From the NCBI RefSeq assembly GCF_014859565.1, contig NZ_JACUUA010000132.1, positions 1-9,771 on the forward strand: a DNA stretch of 9,771 nucleotides, given 5' to 3'. The notes below the pieces were generated by a model. It did no database searches. It saw only the letters and a program-made list of their open reading frames with translations, and had not been told where the DNA came from. This DNA is from Marinospirillum sp. (GTDB taxonomy: Bacteria > Pseudomonadota > Gammaproteobacteria > Pseudomonadales > Halomonadaceae). Positions 1-6,847 of this stretch are shown here, piece after piece. The position numbers and the translations under genes are program-made. The stretch's first letter is position 1. Every line of letters starts with the position of its first letter.

Positions 1-248
1 CGTATCACTACGCCACCGGTACTGTGCCCAATAAAACACAAGCGGCTCACCTTGGCTTGCTCCAGCAACTTTATTGCATGATCCTTCAGGCGATGAATGC
101 AGGATTCCAGTGAATCATAGGTCAACCCCAGATCCACTGGATAAACCGGATACTCTGTTGCCAGCACCCGCGCTAAAGCATGGCAGGCGCTGGCATCTGA
201 GTAAAAACCGTGAACGAGGATAATTCCGGTTGTTGTAGCTGACATCAT
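1..248 (-). CDS. alpha/beta hydrolase (lipase/esterase-like), N-terminal 82 codons, cut by window edge
   Basis: This is the last gene visible in the operon; its C-terminal part lies beyond base 1. Translation from the tandem ATG codons at 248 and 245 gives a typical alpha/beta-hydrolase N-terminus. A beta strand ends in LVHGF (residues 11-15), the usual oxyanion-loop HG. An alternating helix and strand region follows, then CFIGHSTGGVVI (71-82) with the nucleophile elbow G-H-S-T-G, so Ser76 (numbered from the first ATG) is the predicted catalytic serine. The GHSxGG pattern recalls PGAP1-like or lipase-type serine hydrolases acting on esters or lipids, but the acid and histidine of the triad are outside the window and the substrate cannot be read. 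Only 9 nt separate it from the preceding dynamin gene, and no clear Shine-Dalgarno sequence precedes either ATG, so translation is probably coupled to that gene. No signal peptide is visible, suggesting a cytoplasmic enzyme. Confidence 0.85.
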   Translation of the reverse strand, partial: MMSATTTGIILVHGFYSDASACHALARVLATEYPVYPVDLGLTYDSLESCIHRLKDHAIKLLEQAKVSRLCFIGHSTGGVVI

Positions 249-257
249 TTAAGGTGG

Positions 258-2375
258 TTATCCGATCATTTTCTTAATATCGTTGATCAGCTTTTCATAA
301 GATGCCAGTTTTTCAGTTTGTTGCTGGAAGTCAGCTTCAACCTGCTTCAACTCCTTGCGTACATCCTCAGTTAGCTGTTCGGCCAGGCCATCACGCAGGT
401 TTTCCAGTTGCAGATAAAGGTCTTTAGCAGCTTCTCGGAAGGTATCTGACATGTGGCTGAACACTTCATGCAATGCTTCGTTCAGTGCATCTTTAAGCTC
501 TTCTTTTTCGCTGCTGCTGGTGACTTCCCCCTTGAAATGCTGGCTGATCATCTGAGTCATATCGCCTGCATCTAGATGAAGCTCAGGAATTTCTAACCTG
601 TCCAGAGTATGACTCAAGAGGTTACGAAACTGTTGTGGGTCAAAGTCTTCGCTGGCGGTATCCAGTTCGTTAAGAAGAGTGCGCCGCAAGTCAGCCTTAA
701 GTTTGTGAGCGTTGATTAAACGGTTAAAGCCCTGCTCAATTTCCAGCGAGGTTTCCCGTGCATACTGGCGCACTTGCTCGGCAGCATCGGAAGCACTCAA
801 ATACTCATAGCTGACAGAGTAGGTTCGGTAGTGTGTTTCCGAATCACCCCAGGTCCAGGGCTTATACCATGTCGATGTACTGACTTCGTAACTCTCGCGC
901 TCCGTTTTGGTGCCTGTTCTGGCTTTAAGCTGGGAATAGCTTTGAATGGAGGCTTGAAGTTGGTTGAGTAGGTCGCGTGCAGCGATCCGGGCTTGCTCAA
1001 GATTGGTGTCAACCTGCGTGCGCAGGGTGGCATTCATATTTTGAATGCGTCTTTCGCAGATTTGCTGCTGCTTTTTCAGCTCCTGCAAATCACCCTTTTT
1101 GAGTTGTACATGGCGCATTTCAACGGCTTCGTGCAGGCTTTGCAGTCTTTCTTGTAGCTGCTTCTCGGTTTCTGGCAGCAGCCCTTGCTTTTGCTGTTCC
1201 AGTATTTGAATACGATCTTCACGGGCAGCTTCATAGTGGCCAACCAGCGCGGGGAAGTTGCCGATGCGCTGCCAATCCTCATGGGTAAACTGGTAGTTGC
1301 CCCATTCATTTTCGGCCATTTCCACCAATTCCTTGTGAACATGCTTCATGGTGTCACCCCAGGACTCTTGCGTCCACTGGGCAAAACCGTGGGCAAAGGT
1401 GCTGGCAAAAACTGGCTCCTTCATGCTGCGTAATAGTTTGGCTGCCTCTGCATTGCCTGCCTGCTCGCGTTGTTCAGCCAGTTGCTGCATTTTTTCGGCG
1501 GCACCACGGCCTAAGCGGGTTTTCAAGTTGGTTTCGGTGGCTTGTAAAGAATCGCGGTCGTAACCATCATCCAGAATCACCGAATCAAACTGTCCTGCGA
1601 CCAGCACCATGCGTTTCACGCCCTTGGAAGGCAGCTGTTCTGCCAGCAAGTTCATATCCGATTGATCCAGAAACTGGCTGGCACGTGACAGGAAGAAGAC
1701 CACATCACACTGACCCATATAGTCGCGGGTTTTCTGGGTGCGGCTTTGTACTGGATCATTCATGCCGGGGGTGTCTACCACTTCATAACCGCGCAGCTCT
1801 TCTCGGGGCAGATACAAGTGGGTCATCTTCACCAGTGCAGTATGCTGGCCGTTATCCCCCACAAACTGGTTGAGTTTATCCAGCAGCTCATCGGTATTCT
1901 GGGTGTGGAAGGTTTGCTCACTGCCTTGGGATAAAATTTGCTGCACATCCAGGCCATTGGCATTGGCCATATTTACCAGTTCCTTGGAAACCTTGGCCTG
2001 GCTGTGATCAGCGCCGCTTTTGGCGAGTTTTTCGATTTCCTGCCATTCATCTGGGGCGTAATACTCAACCACTAGGTGGGGCTTTTCGCCGTAGGTGATA
2101 CGGGTGAGATTGGCAGTTTTAGGGGTCGCGGCTTCTGGCAAAATGGGCTGACCATTAAACAGCAGCGCATTTAGAAAAGTGCTCTTGCCTGCTTTTACCT
2201 GCCCCATAATGCCGATACTGAGCAGTTGCTGTTGCTGGTTAAAACGAGCCAACTTTTGTTCAAATTCAGGTTTTAGCTCTTGTAATGCCTGCCACTCAGG
2301 AAAACTCTCCGCTGTAGGCAGGAGTTGTTGTATTTGTTTCAGTTTTTCTTGAAGCTTCTTTTCATATTTTTTCAT
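258..2375 (-). CDS. Dynamin-like GTPase 4 (705 aa, coiled-coil rich)
   Basis: This is a large GTPase of the bacterial dynamin-like superfamily, 705 residues, in the normal range for these proteins. A helical N-terminus (1-50) leads into the GTPase domain: P-loop GQVKAGKS (58-65), a switch I region with PKT (Thr84 or Thr87), and G3 DTPG (201-204). At the expected G4 position, after hydrophobic strand MVLV, the sequence is AGQFD (260-264), so the usual lysine of N/TKxD is missing. The rest is mostly helical, with Gln/Glu/Lys-rich coiled-coil stretches around 390-475 and 640-705. A Trp/Tyr-rich loop (502-509, WYKPWTWG) interrupts the stalk and could touch membrane. No transmembrane helix is evident. 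The ATG follows GAGGA with a 7-nt spacer, and only 3 nt separate it from the preceding stop codon. It probably self-assembles or pairs with another dynamin in this operon; the cellular role is unknown. Confidence 0.93.
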   Translation of the reverse strand: MKKYEKKLQEKLKQIQQLLPTAESFPEWQALQELKPEFEQKLARFNQQQQLLSIGIMGQVKAGKSTFLNALLFNGQPILPEAATPKTANLTRITYGEKPHLVVEYYAPDEWQEIEKLAKSGADHSQAKVSKELVNMANANGLDVQQILSQGSEQTFHTQNTDELLDKLNQFVGDNGQHTALVKMTHLYLPREELRGYEVVDTPGMNDPVQSRTQKTRDYMGQCDVVFFLSRASQFLDQSDMNLLAEQLPSKGVKRMVLVAGQFDSVILDDGYDRDSLQATETNLKTRLGRGAAEKMQQLAEQREQAGNAEAAKLLRSMKEPVFASTFAHGFAQWTQESWGDTMKHVHKELVEMAENEWGNYQFTHEDWQRIGNFPALVGHYEAAREDRIQILEQQKQGLLPETEKQLQERLQSLHEAVEMRHVQLKKGDLQELKKQQQICERRIQNMNATLRTQVDTNLEQARIAARDLLNQLQASIQSYSQLKARTGTKTERESYEVSTSTWYKPWTWGDSETHYRTYSVSYEYLSASDAAEQVRQYARETSLEIEQGFNRLINAHKLKADLRRTLLNELDTASEDFDPQQFRNLLSHTLDRLEIPELHLDAGDMTQMISQHFKGEVTSSSEKEELKDALNEALHEVFSHMSDTFREAAKDLYLQLENLRDGLAEQLTEDVRKELKQVEADFQQQTEKLASYEKLINDIKKMIG

Positions 2376-2378
2376 TAA

Positions 2379-3809
2379 TTAATCCTCTTTACGTATCTTG
2401 TCCCAGTTAATATTTGTATTTCTATTAATAATAAGTTCTCGTTCGAAGTCATTAGCCTCGGTGTTTAAGTTTGGAAGTTCACGATATAAGTAATGAATAA
2501 AAAATGAGTTGTTTATTTTGTTTTTTGATCCTCGGAATCTACTGCTATAAGAAAGAACTGAGGAGTACGTTAAAGTGTTATCTGAAAAATCGATGCTTCC
2601 ATTGCTATTGCCAGCATTATGGGTTAGAACGGCATGTGATTTATCCATGTATAGGTCGGGTTTGGCTATTGCTTTTTCTGCATCAAAGTATTTGCTGAAG
2701 CAGTTTTCAAATAGGCTGCCAGTTATTTCTCCTATTAAATAATAAAGACAAAACACAGCGCCGTTTTCAGCTGTGCAGCTGATAAAATCACACCTGTGTA
2801 CCTGTATGAAGTAAGGATCGCTGGAGTGACCAAAAAACACACCGCCATATAAATTTGAATTGCCACAACTGACGAATTTCGTATCGGTAATTTTTACAAT
2901 GGATTTTGTACTTGACTTGTAAATTACACGAGAATTTTTTAGTTGTATATTGCAGTTTTCTATGGTGATAGATCCCTGCTCAAGAACAAAAGAACTTATC
3001 TTCTTCTCTAGAGGTTGCCACCCCTTAATTTCGCATTGATATAACTCAATAGAGGCATCACCGATCGCCCTCACTAGAGGGTTAGTAACAATGCAGTTGG
3101 TTAATTTAAGACTTTCTTTTATGTTTAGCTTTGCCAGTTCTCCATCCCAGCGGATAACGGCATCACGCAGTATAAAAGTATCCGCTGTTAACTCTGTTTT
3201 TACGACCCAAAGTCCATTATCCAAATCAAAACCTTCGTCCAGCATTTTTTGAGTTAGCTCACGATAGAAAAACTCTTTCCAAATCTGAAGCTTGTAGCCG
3301 GTAAAATCAAAAGTAGTCGGTAGCACATCATCACTGGGCAACCCCAGCACCTTGGCTGCCAGGTGAACATAGTGGATCAGATCTGTTTCTTGTACTTGCA
3401 TCAGTTGCGTGTATTCAGAAAAAACCTGACTTTGTGTTTCGGTTAAAGCTTCATCCAGCCGGCAAAGCACTAAACCATCAACAATAAAGCTAGCCGCGAG
3501 TTGGTGTTCTTCTACCAGTTGCAAGAACTCACGAAGGCTTTGCTGATTGGTTTTCTGAGCCTGCTCTAGTAGACGTGGGTAAGCATCGCTACCTAGGTTT
3601 AATGCATCCAGCAGCTGACAAAAAAGTCGGGACTGATTTTCGCTGGGGGTATTTTCTACCAGCAGCAACGTTGCCAACTGGGCGGCATAAGACTCACGCA
3701 CATGGATATCGAAATTTGCCAAGCCGTGTTCTGCCAGCGGTAAGGCTTCAATGCGCAGTGCATCTAAATCAGCCAGTAGCTGAGGTAGATTGATATTACT
3801 GATGGTCAT
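2379..3809 (-). CDS. Helical (TerB-like?) head plus right-handed beta-helix tail protein (476 aa)
   Basis: I do not recognise this as a named family. Residues 1 to about 195 are helical. The stretch 95-156, with IVDGLVLCRLDE then a run of amphipathic helices ending LAAKVLGL, resembles the layout of TerB-like domains, though weakly. Residues about 209-440 look like short beta-helix coils: repeated strands such as ITIENCNIQL (281-290), VKITDTKFVSC (305-315), IQVHRCDFISC (335-345) and ITGSLFENC (362-370), with Asn/Asp/Ser/Cys turns typical of pectate-lyase-type right-handed helices. Such folds often bind carbohydrate or serve as a rigid scaffold. There is no signal peptide, so a cytoplasmic role is likelier. 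I chose the ATG at 3809 because AAGGA stands 6 nt before it; an in-frame TTG at 3839 would add ten residues. The tail DNA is much more AT-rich than the head DNA, as if the two parts have different histories. It lies between GTPases 3 and 4, which suggests a partner or sensor role. Confidence 0.82.
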   Translation of the reverse strand: MTISNINLPQLLADLDALRIEALPLAEHGLANFDIHVRESYAAQLATLLLVENTPSENQSRLFCQLLDALNLGSDAYPRLLEQAQKTNQQSLREFLQLVEEHQLAASFIVDGLVLCRLDEALTETQSQVFSEYTQLMQVQETDLIHYVHLAAKVLGLPSDDVLPTTFDFTGYKLQIWKEFFYRELTQKMLDEGFDLDNGLWVVKTELTADTFILRDAVIRWDGELAKLNIKESLKLTNCIVTNPLVRAIGDASIELYQCEIKGWQPLEKKISSFVLEQGSITIENCNIQLKNSRVIYKSSTKSIVKITDTKFVSCGNSNLYGGVFFGHSSDPYFIQVHRCDFISCTAENGAVFCLYYLIGEITGSLFENCFSKYFDAEKAIAKPDLYMDKSHAVLTHNAGNSNGSIDFSDNTLTYSSVLSYSSRFRGSKNKINNSFFIHYLYRELPNLNTEANDFERELIINRNTNINWDKIRKED

Positions 3810-3815
3810 AGAACA

Positions 3816-3820
3816 TCCTT
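3816..3820 (-). promoter_or_regulatory. Shine-Dalgarno AAGGA that sets the start of the beta-helix gene
   Basis: Minus-strand AAGGA, at the end of a run of seven A residues, sits 6 nt before the ATG at 3809. The longer reading from TTG at 3839 overlaps the stop codon of GTPase 3 and has no comparable site. This favours the ATG start and leaves 26 nt between the two genes. Confidence 0.75.
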
Positions 3821-3835
3821 TTTTTGCATCTGAAC

Positions 3836-5383
3836 TCAAAGTAGTCGTGAATGAAACAGATTTTCGGGGTGCGGAAGTTGACCCATAAGCCTGTTTCGAT
3901 GAACTGCTTCACCAGGTATGGCTAACATGGACAGGCTGGGTGCAATGTAAGCTGGGTGACGTAACAGTGCTTTTATATTCATAGGTTTGTATTGAACTGT
4001 TAGCTGAGCCAAACTGGGAGAAATACACATTAAGCGGCGTAATACAGTGCTGGACTCGATTTTGACTGTCAAACTTAACCAGCGCGATGAATAATCAACT
4101 TCTGGTAAGCCCTGCCCTTCTCTTATTTGGCTTAACAGTTGTGACAAGTCCACATTTTGTAAATCCAGCAGGTCAATATCCTGGGGTTCTGGCAGGGGGA
4201 TGCCCTGATAATCACCAAGATTTTTTAAGCCCTGAAAAAAACGCTGGCGTAGGTTGTAGAGGTTTTCTCCGATGTTTTGCAATTCATCCAAGCCGTGTTG
4301 CGCGATTTGCTTGAGTTCCTGGGCATCTTCCAGCACCTCGGCCTCTTCACTCAGGGTTAGAATGCGGTTGAGCCGATTTAGGCGGCGGTGCCCAAGGCGC
4401 TGTTCGCTTTCAATAAATTTTTGGTAGCTTGCAAACTGGCGTTTGAAGTTAATCGCAAAACCCAGATCGCGTGGTGCTGCATTCCAGCTTTGCAGCTGCT
4501 GCACGATGGGCTCAGCCGGATAATCTTTTTTCTTGCGACTGGAAAAAGGCAACACCGCCAAGGCTGGTAGGGCACGTTTCACCAGCGTGGTGCGAACCAG
4601 TTCGACCATCTTTTGCATATCTTCGGGGGTGCGCTTGTCGGCACGGCTGATGACCACCAGGCGCGGGATGTCCTGCCGCAGGCTGGCTAAAAACTTGAGA
4701 TCATCTTCTGAAATGGTGCCTGCCTCAGCGGAAACCACCCAGATAAGAAACTGCGCTGAATTAAGCTGAGCACGCGCCAGATTGGCATCAGTACGATCAC
4801 TCCAGTTGGCATCATCAGGCTTGGAGTAGCCGGGAGTGTCCAGCAGTGCCAGGTTCTCAAAAGGAAAATCCGGCAGGCTGATAAAAGCCGATTGCAAGAG
4901 CGCGGAAACCTGACTGCCATAACGCTCTTTTTCATCATGTGTCAGGCTTAAAAACTCTTCTTGTGATAACTCCACTCGCCGCTTAAAGAGGTTGAGTGCG
5001 GTAATGGCTTCGGTTTCACCTTGTAGCAAATAGGTTGGTAAAGAGGTGGTGGGATCCACCTCGGTCGCCAGCCGCTTTTGACCTAAAAGGGCATTGATCA
5101 GGCTGGACTTACCGGCACTGAAAGCACCCCCCAATCCAACCACTACCTTTTGCGCCAGATCTGGAAACTCACAAAACTCGTGGAAGCGTTCCATTTCAAG
5201 CAGCAGGTTCTGATGCAGCTCGGTAAAATTGTGCGGGCTGCGCTGCCGGGCTAACTCCGGCAGTTCGTGGGTGATGATTTTTTTCAGCTTCGCCAATTCA
5301 TCGGCCAGTTCGTTCTGCACGGGACTGGTGTCTGGATCGGCATGGCTGGCGCGGCTTAGAAGGTTGTAGCGTTCAAGAATCAT
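3836..5383 (-). CDS. Dynamin-like GTPase 3 (515 aa), head nearly identical to GTPase 2
   Basis: Dynamin-superfamily GTPase. A helical N-terminus (about 11-75) precedes the P-loop GAFSAGKS (86-93), switch threonines in PTTS (111-114), G3 DTPG (182-185) and, at the G4 position, SRAD (246-249), where Arg replaces the usual Lys. Residues 11-289 match residues 18-296 of GTPase 2 with 16 differences counted by eye (about 94% identity) and no gaps. Beyond the DYP motif the match falls to a weak one through about residue 360 (shared LNRILTL), then disappears. The tail (about 390-515) is unrelated to that of GTPase 2, has no obvious membrane segment, and ends in a Pro- and His-containing stretch I cannot assign. 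The start is the least certain in the operon: the ATG at 5383 has no Shine-Dalgarno site, so it may depend on coupling to the PH-like gene 31 nt upstream. It probably acts as a partner of another dynamin here. Confidence 0.9.
   Translation of the reverse strand: MILERYNLLSRASHADPDTSPVQNELADELAKLKKIITHELPELARQRSPHNFTELHQNLLLEMERFHEFCEFPDLAQKVVVGLGGAFSAGKSSLINALLGQKRLATEVDPTTSLPTYLLQGETEAITALNLFKRRVELSQEEFLSLTHDEKERYGSQVSALLQSAFISLPDFPFENLALLDTPGYSKPDDANWSDRTDANLARAQLNSAQFLIWVVSAEAGTISEDDLKFLASLRQDIPRLVVISRADKRTPEDMQKMVELVRTTLVKRALPALAVLPFSSRKKKDYPAEPIVQQLQSWNAAPRDLGFAINFKRQFASYQKFIESEQRLGHRRLNRLNRILTLSEEAEVLEDAQELKQIAQHGLDELQNIGENLYNLRQRFFQGLKNLGDYQGIPLPEPQDIDLLDLQNVDLSQLLSQIREGQGLPEVDYSSRWLSLTVKIESSTVLRRLMCISPSLAQLTVQYKPMNIKALLRHPAYIAPSLSMLAIPGEAVHRNRLMGQLPHPENLFHSRLL
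4517..5353 (-). repeat. Direct repeat copy B: GTPase head within GTPase 3
   Basis: This 837-bp stretch encodes residues 11-289 of GTPase 3 and is a gapless direct repeat of 6848-7684, offset by 2331 bp. Two 60-base stretches that I aligned by hand showed 53 and 54 matching bases. Protein identity is higher (about 94%), so most changes are synonymous and both copies look selected for function. Similarity drops abruptly at the DYP codons. Confidence 0.93.
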
Positions 5384-5414
5384 CTGGTTGCTTACATGTT
5401 CAATAGGGTTGACT

Positions 5415-6014
5415 TTATTGGTTGATGTAGTCGTTAACTACTTTACAAAATAGCTTTATTTCATCATGCTGGCTCTTAAGAAGACTGACAAAGCAAGTGT
5501 TGTTTATATAAATATCTGTACTGCTTTTGTATGTTTCGCATTCGATTTTATTTACATTATTTAAAGATATGTAGTCTCTTTCTGTGAGCATGCCTGCATA
5601 TGCATAGATTCTTCCTTGAGCTAGAGCAATCCCACTCTTAAAACTACCAAAAACTGTTCCGTCGACAGCAAGATCCACCATTATTGAATCAGATTTATTC
5701 GATTCATCTGTGAAACCATAAGATTTTGCAATATTCTTCTCTATTTTTTCAGATCGCTTTAAGCTTTTCATTACTTCAAACTCCAGCTCCTTTGGTGTAA
5801 TTATTCTGCTGTAAATCCCTTTCTTTGTTTTGATTTCATCTTCATAATGCTCAATAATTTCATATAGTGATTTTTTGGTCTTCGTAGCATCTGCTTTTTT
5901 GGGTGTTTTTTCGGCTGGTTTTTTTCGCTTAAATAAGCTAAAAAAACCAATTTTTTCTGTGCTATTTTTTTCTCTCTTTAGCTTAAATAGATCTGTAAGC
6001 TTTCTTTTCTTCAT
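5415..6014 (-). CDS. Basic-tail protein with C-terminal bacterial PH-like domain (199 aa)
   Basis: I recognise no named family. The first 48 residues contain 19 Lys or Arg and two related basic-hydrophobic units, LFKLKREK (9-16) and LFKRKKPAEK (27-36), which could bind acidic membrane lipids or nucleic acid. A charged helical segment follows (about 49-100). Residues about 110-199 alternate short strands with turns: VDGTVFGSFKSGIALAQGRI, then YISLNNVNKI, then DIYINNTCF, and a final amphipathic helix to DYINQ. That order (seven strands, then a capping helix) is the pattern of small bacterial PH-like domains, a fold related to lipid- or protein-binding modules; this rests on pattern only. The ATG at 6014 follows GGAG with a 6-nt spacer, 14 nt after the stop of GTPase 2. 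The gene is very AT-rich (two 60-base lines counted at 33% and 27% GC), unlike the GTPase heads on either side, which suggests separate acquisition. Eukaryotic dynamins carry a PH domain, so a separate lipid adaptor for these GTPases is an attractive guess. Confidence 0.85.
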   Translation of the reverse strand: MKKRKLTDLFKLKREKNSTEKIGFFSLFKRKKPAEKTPKKADATKTKKSLYEIIEHYEDEIKTKKGIYSRIITPKELEFEVMKSLKRSEKIEKNIAKSYGFTDESNKSDSIMVDLAVDGTVFGSFKSGIALAQGRIYAYAGMLTERDYISLNNVNKIECETYKSSTDIYINNTCFVSLLKSQHDEIKLFCKVVNDYINQ

Positions 6015-6847
6015 GACGTGCTCCAGTTTTATTTTTGACAGAAAATCTTATTTATTTCTGAGAATATAACCGAGTGTTCTTCTTTGAATCCTTCGTTAAG
6101 GGACAGTAAGAAAATAAGATTTACAGCGAATTCAGCAAAAACATCTTCATTTTCAAAACAGTTGATTAGCTTGCTGTCAACTTTATATCCGGTTAAAAAT
6201 GAAGCTGATAATAATTCAGAGGCAGATTCTTTTAGCCCAAAATGTTCTATCATTTTCTCAAGCTGAGAAAACTGCTTCTGGTTTATATAGCCATTTGCCT
6301 TGATTGATTCGGATATTGTTGCTGCGATAAATATTCTTTCAGCTTCAGCTAGATTTTTTATGGTTATAAACTGAATGCCCCAGTCCGATTCTTTTTTTGC
6401 ACTGATGGCAGCTTTCTTTAAAGTTGCAAAGTCGGCACTGTAATTTGGCTCGCTTTTTTTTAAATGTTTTCGATGCTCTACTAGGGCATCAAGTATACTT
6501 TTTTGTGCTGTTTTTTTATCTGAAAAGTCCATGTGTAAACTATGGCCAATACTTTCCAGTAAAGTGATAAAGTTTGATTCGATGATCTGCAGATTATTTC
6601 TTAAGAGTTCTACTTTTTTGACTTCGGCACCAGCTATCGCCTTTAGCTCAGTAAGATCGTCGAGTGCAGCATGGTCATCAACCAGTGTTAAAATACGGTT
6701 TAATCGTGCAAGCCTTCTTTGTGCTTGCTTTTTCTCCGTCGTTAGGAAACCTTCAAAAAGGGCTAGCTGACTCATAAAGTTTACTTTGAATGGTAGCGCC
6801 CTCGGTTCTGCGCTCCAGCGTTGCAGGTGCTTGATAATTGGTTTTAC
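5415..6847. other. AT-rich island between the two GTPase-head copies
   Basis: The stretch between the two repeated heads contains the variable tail of GTPase 2 and the PH-like gene, and is visibly poorer in G and C than the heads. Hand counts: bases 5461-5520 have 20 G/C and 5521-5580 have 16, against 42 for 4621-4680 and 34 for 5101-5160. The island's right limit roughly coincides with the point where similarity between the GTPases drops. This suggests foreign origin or faster divergence of this segment. Confidence 0.7.

Noticed and set aside
774..1563. Plus- and minus-strand open frames of 60-90 codons inside GTPase 4
   Set aside because: They overlap a clear GTPase gene, show no motifs or ribosome sites, and have low-complexity or Cys/Ser/Arg-rich translations typical of shadow frames.
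3816..3822. Run of seven A residues as a possible frameshift site
   Set aside because: It lies before the preferred start codon, and GTPase 3 has already stopped upstream, so no useful fusion would result.
3810..3839. Longer start (TTG at 3839) for the beta-helix gene
   Set aside because: It overlaps the stop of GTPase 3 and has no Shine-Dalgarno site, while the ATG at 3809 has AAGGA at good spacing.
3836..4130. Frameshifted or degraded tail of GTPase 3
   Set aside because: The unusual tail made me check for a frameshift, but codons run normally to the TGA and no other frame continues the homology to GTPase 2.
4378..4938. Alternative frames within GTPase 3 that recur within GTPase 2 (6918-7269)
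   Set aside because: They recur only because the underlying GTPase head DNA is duplicated; the translations have no domain features.
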